64,000 bases of DNA from Betaproteobacteria bacterium (GTDB lineage Bacteria; Pseudomonadota; Gammaproteobacteria; Burkholderiales; Usitatibacteraceae), in contig JADKJR010000039.1 in assembly GCA_016720925.1 (NCBI GenBank), positions 1 to 64,000 of the forward strand, read 5' to 3'. The position numbers and the translations under genes were made by a program. This document shows positions 10,566 through 19,995 of the stretch, in pieces. Each line of letters starts with the position of its first letter. Position 1 is the first letter of the stretch. The notes beneath the pieces were generated by a model. That model was not told the origin of the DNA. It ran no database searches and was given only the letters and a program-made list of their open reading frames with translations.

Positions 10566-12236
10566 TCAAAAACGTAAGGATAGGGATGCCACGACCGCGT
10601 TTTCGCGATAACCGTTGATCACGGTGCTGTCAAAAATAGTCCTCTGTACGCCAAGGGATGCCGACGTACGCGGACCCAATTGGGTGACGAAAAACAGGCT
10701 CTGTAGTCTTTGTGTCGTCGAAAGATTCTCCAAAAATAGCCCTTTGGTGCGCAAATATGAGGCAACCATCTGCAAAGTAGAAACGGGTGACAAGCGATAT
10801 GCCCAGGCTGCATTTGCGCCGAATTGGCGAAACTCTTCGATCGGCGTGCCGCTGCCAGGTGCCGTACTGTTGCCGTCGATCGCGCGTTGTTCGCGCCGGC
10901 CAAGACTGATAGTGGCAGTATTTCTGGTCCCAATCAGTGCGACCGACGCCTCCTGATGTCTGCTAAGGAATGGTCGTACAGTGAGAAGTCCGTCCTGGAT
11001 GCCAGATGTGGCGGGTATCCCCGTTTGGGTGAACCTTCGTTGCGCGGCTTCCGCTCGCGCGTTGGGGTCCGGGATCGCGGAAGCCAGCAGGTCCAGCAAC
11101 AAGCTATTGACTGAAACCGGACTGGATCCTGCAAGATCATTTGTGGAAAACGCAATTTCCCTGGTACTTGAAAATCGCCGTGCGGTGAGTGCCGTTCGGT
11201 GGGCCAATGCAACAAGATGATCATTTCCGAAAAAACGCTTCTGCGTGACTGCCGCCATTTGAGTTCGCTGGCTGGGGGACCACTCCAAACCCAGCCCGGG
11301 AGAGTTTGTGTTGCGCCTGCCGAGACCGTCCAAGTCTGACGATTCCCTTCCGGCGCTTAACGACATATGAAGCTGACCATCAATTTCGAAAGTGACGGTA
11401 CCGCGAACGATCGAATTGTAGCGTTTGTCAACGGTGTTGTTGTCAAAGGAAAAAGCATTGCCGTCGACAGACCAACCCAAACGCCCTGCAGAGGGTGCGT
11501 TTTTCACGAATCCGTTCCATTGATACGTTTTTGAATCTGGAATCGCGCCTCCACCAGTATGCGTCTCGGCGCCGTTCACGCGGAAAAAGTATGTGGCTGC
11601 TTCCGTGAATTTTCCGCGAATATAGGGTGAGACTTGGTAGGTCGTGGTTTCAACCCGGTTTTCACTGGTACTAGTGACGTCGGCGATGCCGGCAACACCG
11701 AAAGCGGAACGGTTTTGTTGTGCGATACTCGCACGCGCGTCCAGAAAAAGCCATTTCTCAATAGCCTCCAGGGTTGCACTGGAACTCAGGTTGTGCTGAG
11801 TGGTGTCGAGGCTGGAAAGGTGTCCGTGAAGAAGTCGATTCACGCGGTAGTCCAGCATTGCATTTGCCCGGGCGCTGCGATAATCGATGTGCAAGTCCGC
11901 CGCAGCGTCTGTTTCCCAGTCACTCTGCGCCGCCGCGGAAGTAAGTTGCGCCGCGTTATCGGTGTAGCGCTCGCTCAACACGACCGATGGAATGACACGA
12001 AACGTTGGCGTGTACATGACAGCAGGCGTTTCCGGCGGCGTCGCGAGAGGCTGGATTTGCGCATACAGCAGTGGTGAAGCAAACACTGCCATCAACCCGA
12101 CGCAAAGTGGCAATCGACGATCTGTTGCGCTGGCCGCCTTACGCTCCTTTGCATTGGATGCTTGTCCGTGCTGGATAGGTCTGCGAACGGGGTTCCGGCG
12201 ATGATCTTGTTGGAAGAAAATCCATTTTAGTGACAC
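10566..12236 (-). CDS. PEP-CTERM system-associated outer-membrane beta-barrel protein
   Basis: About 556 residues from the furthest start. A hydrophobic signal segment (LPLCVGLMAVFASPLLYAQ) falls around residues 42-60, so translation may begin at an internal Met and the first ~40 residues may not be translated. The rest is rich in alternating strands with aromatic ends and finishes NAVVASLSLRF, a terminal Phe as in outer-membrane barrels. It corresponds to the uncharacterised barrel family that sits between the tyrosine autokinase and locus ATPase in XrtA clusters; an export-pore role is inference. Spacing is 11 bases from the kinase gene and 15 to the ATPase gene. Confidence 0.82.
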   Translation of the reverse strand: MSLKWIFFQQDHRRNPVRRPIQHGQASNAKERKAASATDRRLPLCVGLMAVFASPLLYAQIQPLATPPETPAVMYTPTFRVIPSVVLSERYTDNAAQLTSAAAQSDWETDAAADLHIDYRSARANAMLDYRVNRLLHGHLSSLDTTQHNLSSSATLEAIEKWLFLDARASIAQQNRSAFGVAGIADVTSTSENRVETTTYQVSPYIRGKFTEAATYFFRVNGAETHTGGGAIPDSKTYQWNGFVKNAPSAGRLGWSVDGNAFSFDNNTVDKRYNSIVRGTVTFEIDGQLHMSLSAGRESSDLDGLGRRNTNSPGLGLEWSPSQRTQMAAVTQKRFFGNDHLVALAHRTALTARRFSSTREIAFSTNDLAGSSPVSVNSLLLDLLASAIPDPNARAEAAQRRFTQTGIPATSGIQDGLLTVRPFLSRHQEASVALIGTRNTATISLGRREQRAIDGNSTAPGSGTPIEEFRQFGANAAWAYRLSPVSTLQMVASYLRTKGLFLENLSTTQRLQSLFFVTQLGPRTSASLGVQRTIFDSTVINGYRENAVVASLSLRF

Positions 12237-12247
12237 GGAAAAATAGA

Positions 12248-13198
12248 TTAGCTGCCATAGCCGTATCCATAACCATAGCCATGCGCGCCTTGCCCAACCG
12301 TACGCGCTTGGTTAAGAACCATCATCTTGATCGGGCAGGATTCTATCGTTGCCAGCGCCCGCTTTACATCTGACTGCAGGGTGGATTCGGCGTGAACGAC
12401 AAATACGATTTGTCCCATTTGGGTCGCCAATACACGGCTTTCCGTAGTAACCAGCAACGGCGGCGAATCAAAAATGATGATGCGATCGGCATAGCGTGCA
12501 GACATTTCGTCCAGCAATTGCGCCATCGCGCTGCTCGCCAATAGTTCTGTTGCTTGCGGATGGGGATTGCCGCTGGGCAAAATGCTGAGTTTCCCCACGT
12601 TGGTGCGTATCAACACATCACTTAGGTCAATGGCCTTGCTATCAAGTACGTCGAGGAGGCCCTTGCCGGGCGGTAGACCAAGTAGCGCGGGAAGTGACGG
12701 GCGTGCGACGTCAGCATCAACAAGCAACACGGTTCGATCCAGTTCCGTTGCCAAGCTCATGGCAAGATTGACCGCAGAAAATGTCTTCCCCTCGCCGGGC
12801 ACGGAGCTCGTCACCATGATCAGATTGCCATGCTTGACCGGCACCGCCTTCTTATCCGACATATTCGCGATCAGCGGCCGTTTGAGAATGCGAAATTCAT
12901 CCGCGATTCGTGAACGGGGTACATCAGGGGTAACAAAACCGAGGGTCGCAAGTTTGACCAAATCCAATTCGAAGTTGCGTAGAGTTGCTTTGGCGTTTAC
13001 GTCGGATTCCGGTACACCCCGTAGCGGGCCAGCCGAATCGACACGCATAAATGCTTGAGCGTGTACACGTTGCGCACTCGATCCATTTTGAATGGAGCCT
13101 TGGGCTCGTCCGGACTCCTCTCCTCCATGGACGGCTACCTCGACGCCCGCGCGGCGTAGTTCTTCAAGGCGTTTGGCGGCTCGTTCGATGAGACTCAT
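12248..13198 (-). CDS. EPS/PEP-CTERM locus tyrosine autokinase (BY-kinase, CpsD/Wzc-C-like)
   Basis: 316 residues, cytoplasmic. Walker A SSVPGEGKTFSAVNLA (residues ~131-146), Walker A' VLLVDADVARPSLP and Walker B IIIFDSPPLL define a bacterial tyrosine kinase. The C-terminus is a compact tyrosine tail, GYGYGYGYGS, with four Tyr alternating with Gly, presumably the autophosphorylation cluster. It partners the chain-length protein encoded 10 bases upstream, which lacks a kinase domain, so the two form a split Wzc. Cycles of Tyr phosphorylation control polymer length and export in such systems (known for the family). Confidence 0.92.
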   Translation of the reverse strand: MSLIERAAKRLEELRRAGVEVAVHGGEESGRAQGSIQNGSSAQRVHAQAFMRVDSAGPLRGVPESDVNAKATLRNFELDLVKLATLGFVTPDVPRSRIADEFRILKRPLIANMSDKKAVPVKHGNLIMVTSSVPGEGKTFSAVNLAMSLATELDRTVLLVDADVARPSLPALLGLPPGKGLLDVLDSKAIDLSDVLIRTNVGKLSILPSGNPHPQATELLASSAMAQLLDEMSARYADRIIIFDSPPLLVTTESRVLATQMGQIVFVVHAESTLQSDVKRALATIESCPIKMMVLNQARTVGQGAHGYGYGYGYGS

Positions 13199-13208
13199 CG
13201 TGCCATCC

Positions 13209-14777
13209 TCAACCCGCGCGCGCGGAAAGAAGTGTTAACGCAACGAAACTCGCCAGGTAAGCACCTAACAGCATTCCAACACTGGCCAGAAACTTTGCCG
13301 TGCTTCGCCTGGCCAATTTCTTGCGCCCATAGTTCTCGACCATGGACACTGTTCCCAGTATCGGCAAGCCGGTCGCCTCAGCCAACGCACGACCATCGTA
13401 AAATGCGGGCCGCACTTCTCTGGCAACAAATGCTGCTGCGCAGCCTGCGGCCAAGGCCGCTAACAAAGCCAGCGGAAAGAGCATGCGGCGATTTGGTGCG
13501 ACGGGCCCGGGCGACACACGCGGCGGGTCGATCAGGCGAAAATCGGCAACGCCCGAGACAGACTGCATTTCACCGGAAATGCTTGCCGACTCGCGTCGCG
13601 CGACAAGGCTTTCGTAGTTTTTCTTGTTGACGTCGTAATCACGATTCAGCTGTGCCAGTTCTGCCTCAAGTTGCGGGACCATGGTTGCGGACGCTTTGAG
13701 CTTGGCATAGCGATTTGCATACTCCGCAACGCGCGCCCTTAAAGAGGCGACCGCCGCTTCGGCACTGGCGAGCGAAACCTTGAGTTGTTCAGATGCGCGC
13801 GGTCCATTACCGAAAGAAGCGGGATTTGCAGGTACGCCTTCCTTGCGCCGTGCGCTGAACAACTGAGTCCGCTGTTCCTCCAGTTCACGGATGACGCGCT
13901 GCACGCCGATCACATCAGGATGATTTTCTGTGTACTTTTGAAGCAGGACATCCAGATTCCGGCGCATCGCGTCAATCCTCGCTTCCACGTCGGAAATCAT
14001 CGCGCTTGACACGGTCGGGACGGTTACGCCGGTAGCCGGGCTCGGTTCCTCATTTGCCAGTCCGCGTCTAAATGCGTCGCGGGTGTTTTCAGCTTCGCGC
14101 AATTCCAATTGCGCGCGTTCGAGTAGCGTACTAGTCTCGGCGATACGGGCGAAATAATTCATCCCCTCGCCCGAGGCCTGACCTAGTGATCGAAGTTTGA
14201 ATTCTTTCAGCCGCGTTTCTGCTTCCTGCAATTTTTTTTCGTACGATGCAATTTGTTCATCAATGAATTTTTTTGCCGCATCGGTATCACTGGCTTTACC
14301 ACCATGTCCTGACTCAATAAACATCGACGAAAATAGCTGTACGACACGCGTCGCACGCTCGGGTTGCACGTCGCGGAATGTCAGCACATAGATATTGTCG
14401 CGGCCTCCGCCCTGGATTTTTAAACTCTTTATTACGTCGTCAACAATTTTTTCGTAGTCGACTTTAGATTTCGCCTGCGCGTCAAGCCCAGCCATCTGCA
14501 CGATTTTCTCGACATTGGGACGGCTAACGACGATTCGGCTAAGCATCGCGATCTGTTGGTCGTCATTTGGCAACACCGTTAGTCCGGTCATAAGCGGCTT
14601 GAGGATCGAGGCCGTATTTACATAAATCCGCGTGGATGCTTCGTACTTGTCCGGCATTAAAATGATGGCGACTATGCCGAACGCGGCAACTATCCATGCG
14701 ACTGCCAATCCCAGCCACCGGTAGTGCCACATACCCCTGAGCGTGATTATCGCCTGCCGCAGTATTTCGTCCATCAA
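13209..14777 (-). CDS. Polysaccharide chain-length determinant protein (Wzz/Wzc-N-like, XrtA system)
   Basis: 522 residues in the inner membrane. A first transmembrane helix lies around residues 20-40 (LGLAVAWIVAAFGIVAIIL) followed by a Wzz domain (YEASTRIYVNTASILKPL). A long coiled-coil periplasmic middle (FIDEQIASYEKKLQEAETRL and later repeats) follows. Two hydrophobic helices lie near residues 430-450 and 495-517. Length and layout match the chain-length proteins of XrtA loci. It lies 72 bases downstream of the export lipoprotein gene and 10 bases upstream of its kinase partner. Confidence 0.92.
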   Translation of the reverse strand: MMDEILRQAIITLRGMWHYRWLGLAVAWIVAAFGIVAIILMPDKYEASTRIYVNTASILKPLMTGLTVLPNDDQQIAMLSRIVVSRPNVEKIVQMAGLDAQAKSKVDYEKIVDDVIKSLKIQGGGRDNIYVLTFRDVQPERATRVVQLFSSMFIESGHGGKASDTDAAKKFIDEQIASYEKKLQEAETRLKEFKLRSLGQASGEGMNYFARIAETSTLLERAQLELREAENTRDAFRRGLANEEPSPATGVTVPTVSSAMISDVEARIDAMRRNLDVLLQKYTENHPDVIGVQRVIRELEEQRTQLFSARRKEGVPANPASFGNGPRASEQLKVSLASAEAAVASLRARVAEYANRYAKLKASATMVPQLEAELAQLNRDYDVNKKNYESLVARRESASISGEMQSVSGVADFRLIDPPRVSPGPVAPNRRMLFPLALLAALAAGCAAAFVAREVRPAFYDGRALAEATGLPILGTVSMVENYGRKKLARRSTAKFLASVGMLLGAYLASFVALTLLSARAG

Positions 14778-14849
14778 GTACCTATGTCAATTCGATTTTT
14801 TTCAACGCGACTTGCTGCGCTCCGTCGATGCGTGGCGAATCCACGCAGT

Positions 14850-15473
14850 CTAGAACCAGCTTTGGGGAATGATCAAAACGTCGCCGGGCCTCATCTCGAC
14901 GTTTGCAGAAACGTCCCCACGCTTAATGAGATCCTTGATTCGAACGCTGTACTGTTTGTTCCCCGCCAAGGGTCGGAGAATACTGGCGCCGTTTCCATCT
15001 GCGAACTCTGTCACCCCACCGACAGCAATCATGACATCAAGCAATGTCATTTTTTGCTTGTAAGCAAGTACCTGAGGCCGGGCCGCTTCACCAACTACCC
15101 TGATTTGTTCACTATAGGGTCCAACGAATCCAGTCACAACTACGGTCACGACTGGATCACGAATAACTTTTGACAGCGCCTTTTCAATGTCTCGCGCCAG
15201 CGTCGTCGAGTCTTTACCCAAGGCAGGCAAGTCCTCAACTAGTGGGGCCGCAATTTTCCCGTCTGGTCGGACAGGGACCGTCATGGATAGTTCGGGATTG
15301 CGCCAAACAACGATATTCAGAGTGTCGCCCGCGCCAATAACGTACTGGTAGTCGGGCGAGGCAGCCAAGGTCGGTGCCGGCGGAAATCTTCCAGAACTAC
15401 AACCTGCTGCGACGAAGGCAATGAACGCCACGGCGACACCTGATTGCCCCATTGCTTTTACTCTATTGAACAT
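14850..15473 (-). CDS. XrtA/PEP-CTERM system exopolysaccharide export lipoprotein (Wza-like)
   Basis: 207 residues. Lipoprotein signal peptide with lipobox VAAGC (Cys-25). The Poly_export domain begins at YVIGAGDTLNIVVWRNPEL, then PVRPDGKIAAPLV, and one SLBB-like segment follows (QIRVVGEAARPQVLAYKQKM). It is shorter than Wza, as usual for this locus type. It is the first gene of the minus-strand EPS block. A strong ribosome site AAGGAGG stands 4 bases before the ATG at 15473, which fixes the start. Confidence 0.93.
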   Translation of the reverse strand: MFNRVKAMGQSGVAVAFIAFVAAGCSSGRFPPAPTLAASPDYQYVIGAGDTLNIVVWRNPELSMTVPVRPDGKIAAPLVEDLPALGKDSTTLARDIEKALSKVIRDPVVTVVVTGFVGPYSEQIRVVGEAARPQVLAYKQKMTLLDVMIAVGGVTEFADGNGASILRPLAGNKQYSVRIKDLIKRGDVSANVEMRPGDVLIIPQSWF

Positions 15474-15872
15474 ATGTCCTCCTTGTTAAACCGCTTTTCA
15501 ACCATTGACTAAACGGCGTTCGTAAACGTAGATGTCGGCGGCCGTAAAACTACTCGCGAGAAATCCCCATGCTAGTATCCCGCGAACAACCTGACGAAAA
15601 CTTCGGGGGCGCGGTGGGATTCTAGGTGCTCGCTTCAAAAACTTTAATGATTTCGCAATTCCTCCAACCCCTGCATCCAGTCTGCGAGACAGAAGGTTAA
15701 ATTGAGCACTCGTGCACCAAATTTGTCAATTACGCCCGTCACATTATCCACGATTATTCGCATTTTATTGGTGAGCACGTTCAATGATTCTGTTCTCTCC
15801 AGCATGTGAGATTCAGGTTAGCGTCACTTTTCGACATGGTTTCGATCTCCAACATACAACGGCCTTCCATCC
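15474..15872. promoter_or_regulatory. Divergent intergenic region between EPS export operon and galE
   Basis: About 400 bases with no gene I can support. It must hold promoters for the EPS operon (minus) and galE (plus). Only the AAGGAGG ribosome site just before 15473 is clear. I find no good -35/-10 pair, and no GG-N10-GC sigma-54 element on the minus strand. Confidence 0.5.
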
Positions 15873-16892
15873 ATGAAACAAAAAATACTTATTACCGGCG
15901 GCGCCGGTTATATTGGCTCGCACACCTGTGTTGAACTCATGGCCGCAGGCTTTGAACTACTTGTCATCGACAATCTTTGCAATAGCAAACGCGAGGCAAT
16001 TCGAAGGGTCGAACGCATTTGCGGTCAACCGATCGCATTTTGCCAGTTGGATATACGCGATCGCCCGGGATTGCAGGCGCTCTTCAGCGACAATTCTATT
16101 GCCGCGGTCATACATTTTGCCGGGCTCAAGGCAGTGGGTGAATCGGTGGAAAAGCCCCTTGAGTACTACGACACAAACGTATCCGGTAGCCTCGTATTGT
16201 TTGAGGTCATGGCGGCGGCGGGCGTAAAGACACTGGTATTCAGTTCATCGGCGACTGTGTACGGGGACCCACCGTCGGTGCCGATCGCCGAACATTTTCC
16301 GCTGTCCGTGACCAACCCCTATGGCCGCAGCAAGCTCATGATCGAAGATATTCTTCGCGACGTTTATCTTGCGGATGATAGTTGGCGGATTGCACTTCTA
16401 CGATACTTCAATCCCGTCGGCGCTCACGCCAGCGGGCTGATTGGCGAGGATCCCAATGGCATACCGAATAATTTGATGCCGATTGTCAGTCAAGTGGCCA
16501 TTGGCAAGCGTGACGCGCTATCTATTTTTGGCAATGACTATCCAACCCGCGACGGCACAGGCGTGCGCGACTACATTCATGTCAATGATCTTGCGCGGGG
16601 GCATTTGAACGCGCTCAACACATTGTTAAGTCGCCCGGGCATGTTTACCGTCAATCTTGGCACCGGCAACGGGTATTCAGTTCTTGAAGTGGTTCGTGCA
16701 TTTGAGTCAGCCTCAGCACGGCCCGTGCCGTACAAAATTGTGGCGCGCAGATCAGGCGATATTGCCGAATGCTATGCTGACCCTTCGCTTGCCGCAAAGT
16801 TGATCGGATGGCGCGCTGAGAGTAGTCTGGATCAGATGTGTGCTGATGCTTGGCACTGGCAAAGCAATAATCCGGATGGCTATCCCGGGTAG
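15873..16892 (+). CDS. galE: UDP-glucose 4-epimerase
   Basis: 339 residues. Interconverts UDP-glucose and UDP-galactose, supplying sugar nucleotides for the adjacent EPS locus. NAD-binding GGAGYIGSH (residues 9-17), SSSATVYG (124-131), catalytic Tyr-150 and Lys-154 in NPYGRSK, and GTGVRDYIHVNDLA are all present; full length and intact. It is divergent from the EPS export operon. A 7-bp stem hairpin follows ten bases after the stop. Confidence 0.95.
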   Translation: MKQKILITGGAGYIGSHTCVELMAAGFELLVIDNLCNSKREAIRRVERICGQPIAFCQLDIRDRPGLQALFSDNSIAAVIHFAGLKAVGESVEKPLEYYDTNVSGSLVLFEVMAAAGVKTLVFSSSATVYGDPPSVPIAEHFPLSVTNPYGRSKLMIEDILRDVYLADDSWRIALLRYFNPVGAHASGLIGEDPNGIPNNLMPIVSQVAIGKRDALSIFGNDYPTRDGTGVRDYIHVNDLARGHLNALNTLLSRPGMFTVNLGTGNGYSVLEVVRAFESASARPVPYKIVARRSGDIAECYADPSLAAKLIGWRAESSLDQMCADAWHWQSNNPDGYPG

Positions 16893-16901
16893 GATTGCGA
16901 G

Positions 16902-16918
16902 CGCGATTTTGAATCGCG
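16902..16918 (+). other. Hairpin after galE (possible terminator without U-tract)
   Basis: Perfect inverted repeat CGCGATT/AATCGCG around a TTG loop, ten bases after the galE stop. No T-run follows, so intrinsic termination is uncertain. The next 260 bases to the prsT stop at 17180 hold nothing recognisable. Confidence 0.35.
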
Positions 16919-17179
16919 AGATCAAGTACTTATGCGGATCTCCGAGGACTTTAAGCTTGCAGGCCGCGCCAGCGCTGGGGTTTGCTTATCTGGAAGGGTA
17001 AACGGCCGCATGAGATCGACATAACGGCGCAGGCTGGAGTCCGGTTCACTATTGTTTTCAAAGGCTTGGTAAGGGATGGCGCAACGCCTTCGTTGGGTTT
17101 GGAGTTCAAGAGATCCACGACAATCGGTGTTGGTCATGTCCGCAAGGCGCCCCAAGCTCAGTCGCTGCGCCGTCCGCCC

Positions 17180-19960
17180 TTACAAGGATTGCAGCAATCG
17201 TTCAACTTCTGCTTTCGCGGGACCGCCTTTGACAAGGGTTGCGAGAGTCTCCAATTCTCTTTTTCCACCAGCTTTGTCGCCCGACTTTAGCAAGGCCTTT
17301 GCCAAGTGAAGGCGAGGCTCGATTGCCTTGGGTGCTGCAGCCACGGCCCGCAAAAGTACCTCAGCCCCGCGTTTGGCGTCCCCCCTATTCACTAGCAGCC
17401 ATCCGTAAGTATCCTGAACATCAGCGTTGTCCGGCGCAATCTTCAAGGCCCTTTCGGCAAATTCAATTGCTGCGGGGTCCTGAAGTTCACTCATCACCCA
17501 GGCCATGTTATTGAGCACGGCCAGATTTTCCGGTTGCAGGGCGAGGATTTCGCGATAACGTGCAATGGCATTCTTGTGGTCATTGTTCGAGACTGCGGCA
17601 TTCGCCAAATGGAATCGCACAACTGGATCTTTCGGATTTTCCTGCAGCCACTTTGAGGACACAGCGCCGATCTCAGCGGTTTTGCCTGCCGCCTGCAAAA
17701 GTTGCAGTTGTTTCACCACCAACTCGGCATCCGGTTGACGCTTGATCGCTTCGGCGTAGGCATTTGCCGCCTCGGCATGTTTTTTCTGATTGGCGAGAAC
17801 ATCGCCTTCCATGGCAAATCCTGCCGCTTCTTTCGGACGCGCTCGTTGGATTGACTTTGTTTCTTTCAGCGCCTCTTCGGCACGACCTGCCGATAATTGG
17901 GCAATGATGAGTTGGCGCTGTGCCTCCAGAAGGTCAGGTTTCAGAACAAGCGCCTTTCGCAGTGCCTGAATGGGGGCGTCAACTTGTTTCGCCGCGTATT
18001 GCGCAGAAGCGAGGCGCATGAGCGGCAAGGGTGAATCCGGGAGGAGCAGCGCAAGTTTGTTGAAGGTCTCGATCGCTTGCGTGGTGTCACCGGAGGCGAG
18101 TTGTGCGAGGCCCAAGGCATCGACAATCCCGGGGTCGTTGGGCATCGCTGCAATTGCCGCCTGCGCCGCAGCAAGTGCGGACTGCGGGTCGCGATTCTGC
18201 GTATGAAATTTTACCAGCGCGATACGCACCGAAGTTGAGGTGGGATTGGCCTTGATGGCGCGCTCAAAAGTCGCCACGACCTCCCTAGAGAGGGCCTTTG
18301 CGGCAATTTGGGTCTCGGCAAGGGAAAGCAGGGCGCTTTCGTTTGCTGGCTCCCTGGTGAGAATTGTTTCAAAACGCGCTGTTGCAGAAGTGAAATTCTT
18401 GTCAGCCAGATCTAGCCCAGCCAGAATTCGCGCCGCTGGCATGTAATTAAACTGAATGGAAAGCGCCCTTTCGAGGCTTGCTCGGGCATTCTTTATGTCC
18501 TGTTTTGCAAGGTAGACCGAGGCCTTGGTGGTGTAGGTCAACGGATTCGACGGCTGTTTCTTCTCAAGTGTGTCAACCGCCGCAAGGGCTTTGTCGAATT
18601 GATTTTGGCTCAGGTAAGCGCTGACGAGAGAAAGGTCCGCCTGGTATGCGTTCTTGTCGAGGCCGGAAGCGGTCTCGAGGTCTTCCAGTGCGCGAACCGT
18701 TTCGCCGGTGGCGAGGCGGATTTGGGCGAGTCGGGTCCTGAGTGCGGCGCTATCTTTTTCGAGGGCCAGTGCTTGTTCATAGAATTTGGCCGCATTGGCG
18801 AACTTGTTATTGGCAAACGCCACCTCGCCGGCCGCGCGCAGAACAGTTGGATCTTGCGGTGCCTGTCTCAATCCGGGTGCAAGCGTATCTTCAGCCTTCA
18901 GTGGCTGTCCCTTGCGCAGGTAAGTGGCGATCAGGAGATTGCGTGTGTACAAGCTTTGGGGATATTTCGCGAGGACTTTGCGCAAATGGTTTTCTGCTGT
19001 CGATAGCGAACCTAGTTGGTATTCCGCAGCCCCGGCCAACAAAAGGGACGGGCCATGATCCGGCAGCACGTTGAGTACCTGAAGAACGGCGTCTCGCGCC
19101 TGTATTGGCTGCGCTTTACGAAATGCGAGTACGGCTTCAAGGTAACGCGATCGAATGTCACGCGGCAACGCTTTCTTCATTGCCGCAATTCCTGCTGCGG
19201 CCTGCTCCAGTTTGTCGCCGGCAATCAGCAATGAAACCAACGCGAAGCGAGCCTGTCCATTGTACGGTGCTACGTTGATGAGTGTAGTCAGGACCGCCAC
19301 GGCATCATCGAGCTTTGATTGCGAAACCAGCAAGTCAGCCTTTAAAGCTAGCGCCTGAGGCTGTCTTGGCGTATTCGCCAGCACGCTTCCGACTATCGAG
19401 GTCGCGCGAACGATATCTCCTTGGGCAGCCATGATTCGTGCCTCACCTATTTGTGCCCGTAACTCACCGGCATTGCTCGTGAGTGCGGCAGCGAAAGCCT
19501 GCTTTGCGTCGGCAGGTTGGCCCATTGCGAAATATGCTTCGCCCGTCGCCGCCTTGACGACGGCGTTGGCCCCTTGATCACTGATGTTTACTCCCCCGAG
19601 TTCAGTCACAACTTTCTTGAAATCGCCAAGATCCACCATGACTTTGGCGAGCTCGGCATAGACCGTATCAGGCGCGTAGCCGGAGTCGAGAGCGCGGCGA
19701 AGGTGAAGTTCTGCGGTGCCCAATTCACCTTGTTCGATCAAGGTTGTTGCAAGGAGAAAATGCGCTTCGCCATTTTCCTGCCGCTGCAAAGCATTTTTTA
19801 GTTGAATTGAGGCTGCCGCGAAGTCCTTCTTTGCAATGTATTCTCTTGCTGACTTAATCAGCGATTCGGGCTTTTCCTGGCCGCACGCGCCCAGCAGCAA
19901 CGCGCCTGCCAGAAGAAGTACTGAATATCGACTCTTGCGCCACGGGGTGCCAAACTTCAT
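17180..19960 (-). CDS. prsT: XrtA/PEP-CTERM system TPR-repeat lipoprotein PrsT
   Basis: 926 residues from MKFGTPWRKSR. Lipobox LLLGAC with Cys-26, then some twenty tandem tetratricopeptide repeats up to the C-terminus (for example AVVKAATGEAYFAMGQPADAK and NPKDPVVRFHLANAAVSNND). It is an outer-membrane-anchored periplasmic scaffold, presumably for EPS or PEP-CTERM protein assembly. The start at 19960 is preferred to 19999 because a Met followed directly by a lipoprotein signal sits there with an AGGA ribosome site, and the longer form would overlap prsR. It is last in the order xrtA-prsK-prsR-prsT. Intact despite its length. Confidence 0.93.
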   Translation of the reverse strand: MKFGTPWRKSRYSVLLLAGALLLGACGQEKPESLIKSAREYIAKKDFAAASIQLKNALQRQENGEAHFLLATTLIEQGELGTAELHLRRALDSGYAPDTVYAELAKVMVDLGDFKKVVTELGGVNISDQGANAVVKAATGEAYFAMGQPADAKQAFAAALTSNAGELRAQIGEARIMAAQGDIVRATSIVGSVLANTPRQPQALALKADLLVSQSKLDDAVAVLTTLINVAPYNGQARFALVSLLIAGDKLEQAAAGIAAMKKALPRDIRSRYLEAVLAFRKAQPIQARDAVLQVLNVLPDHGPSLLLAGAAEYQLGSLSTAENHLRKVLAKYPQSLYTRNLLIATYLRKGQPLKAEDTLAPGLRQAPQDPTVLRAAGEVAFANNKFANAAKFYEQALALEKDSAALRTRLAQIRLATGETVRALEDLETASGLDKNAYQADLSLVSAYLSQNQFDKALAAVDTLEKKQPSNPLTYTTKASVYLAKQDIKNARASLERALSIQFNYMPAARILAGLDLADKNFTSATARFETILTREPANESALLSLAETQIAAKALSREVVATFERAIKANPTSTSVRIALVKFHTQNRDPQSALAAAQAAIAAMPNDPGIVDALGLAQLASGDTTQAIETFNKLALLLPDSPLPLMRLASAQYAAKQVDAPIQALRKALVLKPDLLEAQRQLIIAQLSAGRAEEALKETKSIQRARPKEAAGFAMEGDVLANQKKHAEAANAYAEAIKRQPDAELVVKQLQLLQAAGKTAEIGAVSSKWLQENPKDPVVRFHLANAAVSNNDHKNAIARYREILALQPENLAVLNNMAWVMSELQDPAAIEFAERALKIAPDNADVQDTYGWLLVNRGDAKRGAEVLLRAVAAAPKAIEPRLHLAKALLKSGDKAGGKRELETLATLVKGGPAKAEVERLLQSL

Positions 19961-19995
19961 TTTGAATCCTCGAAATATGGTGACTTTTCCATCGA

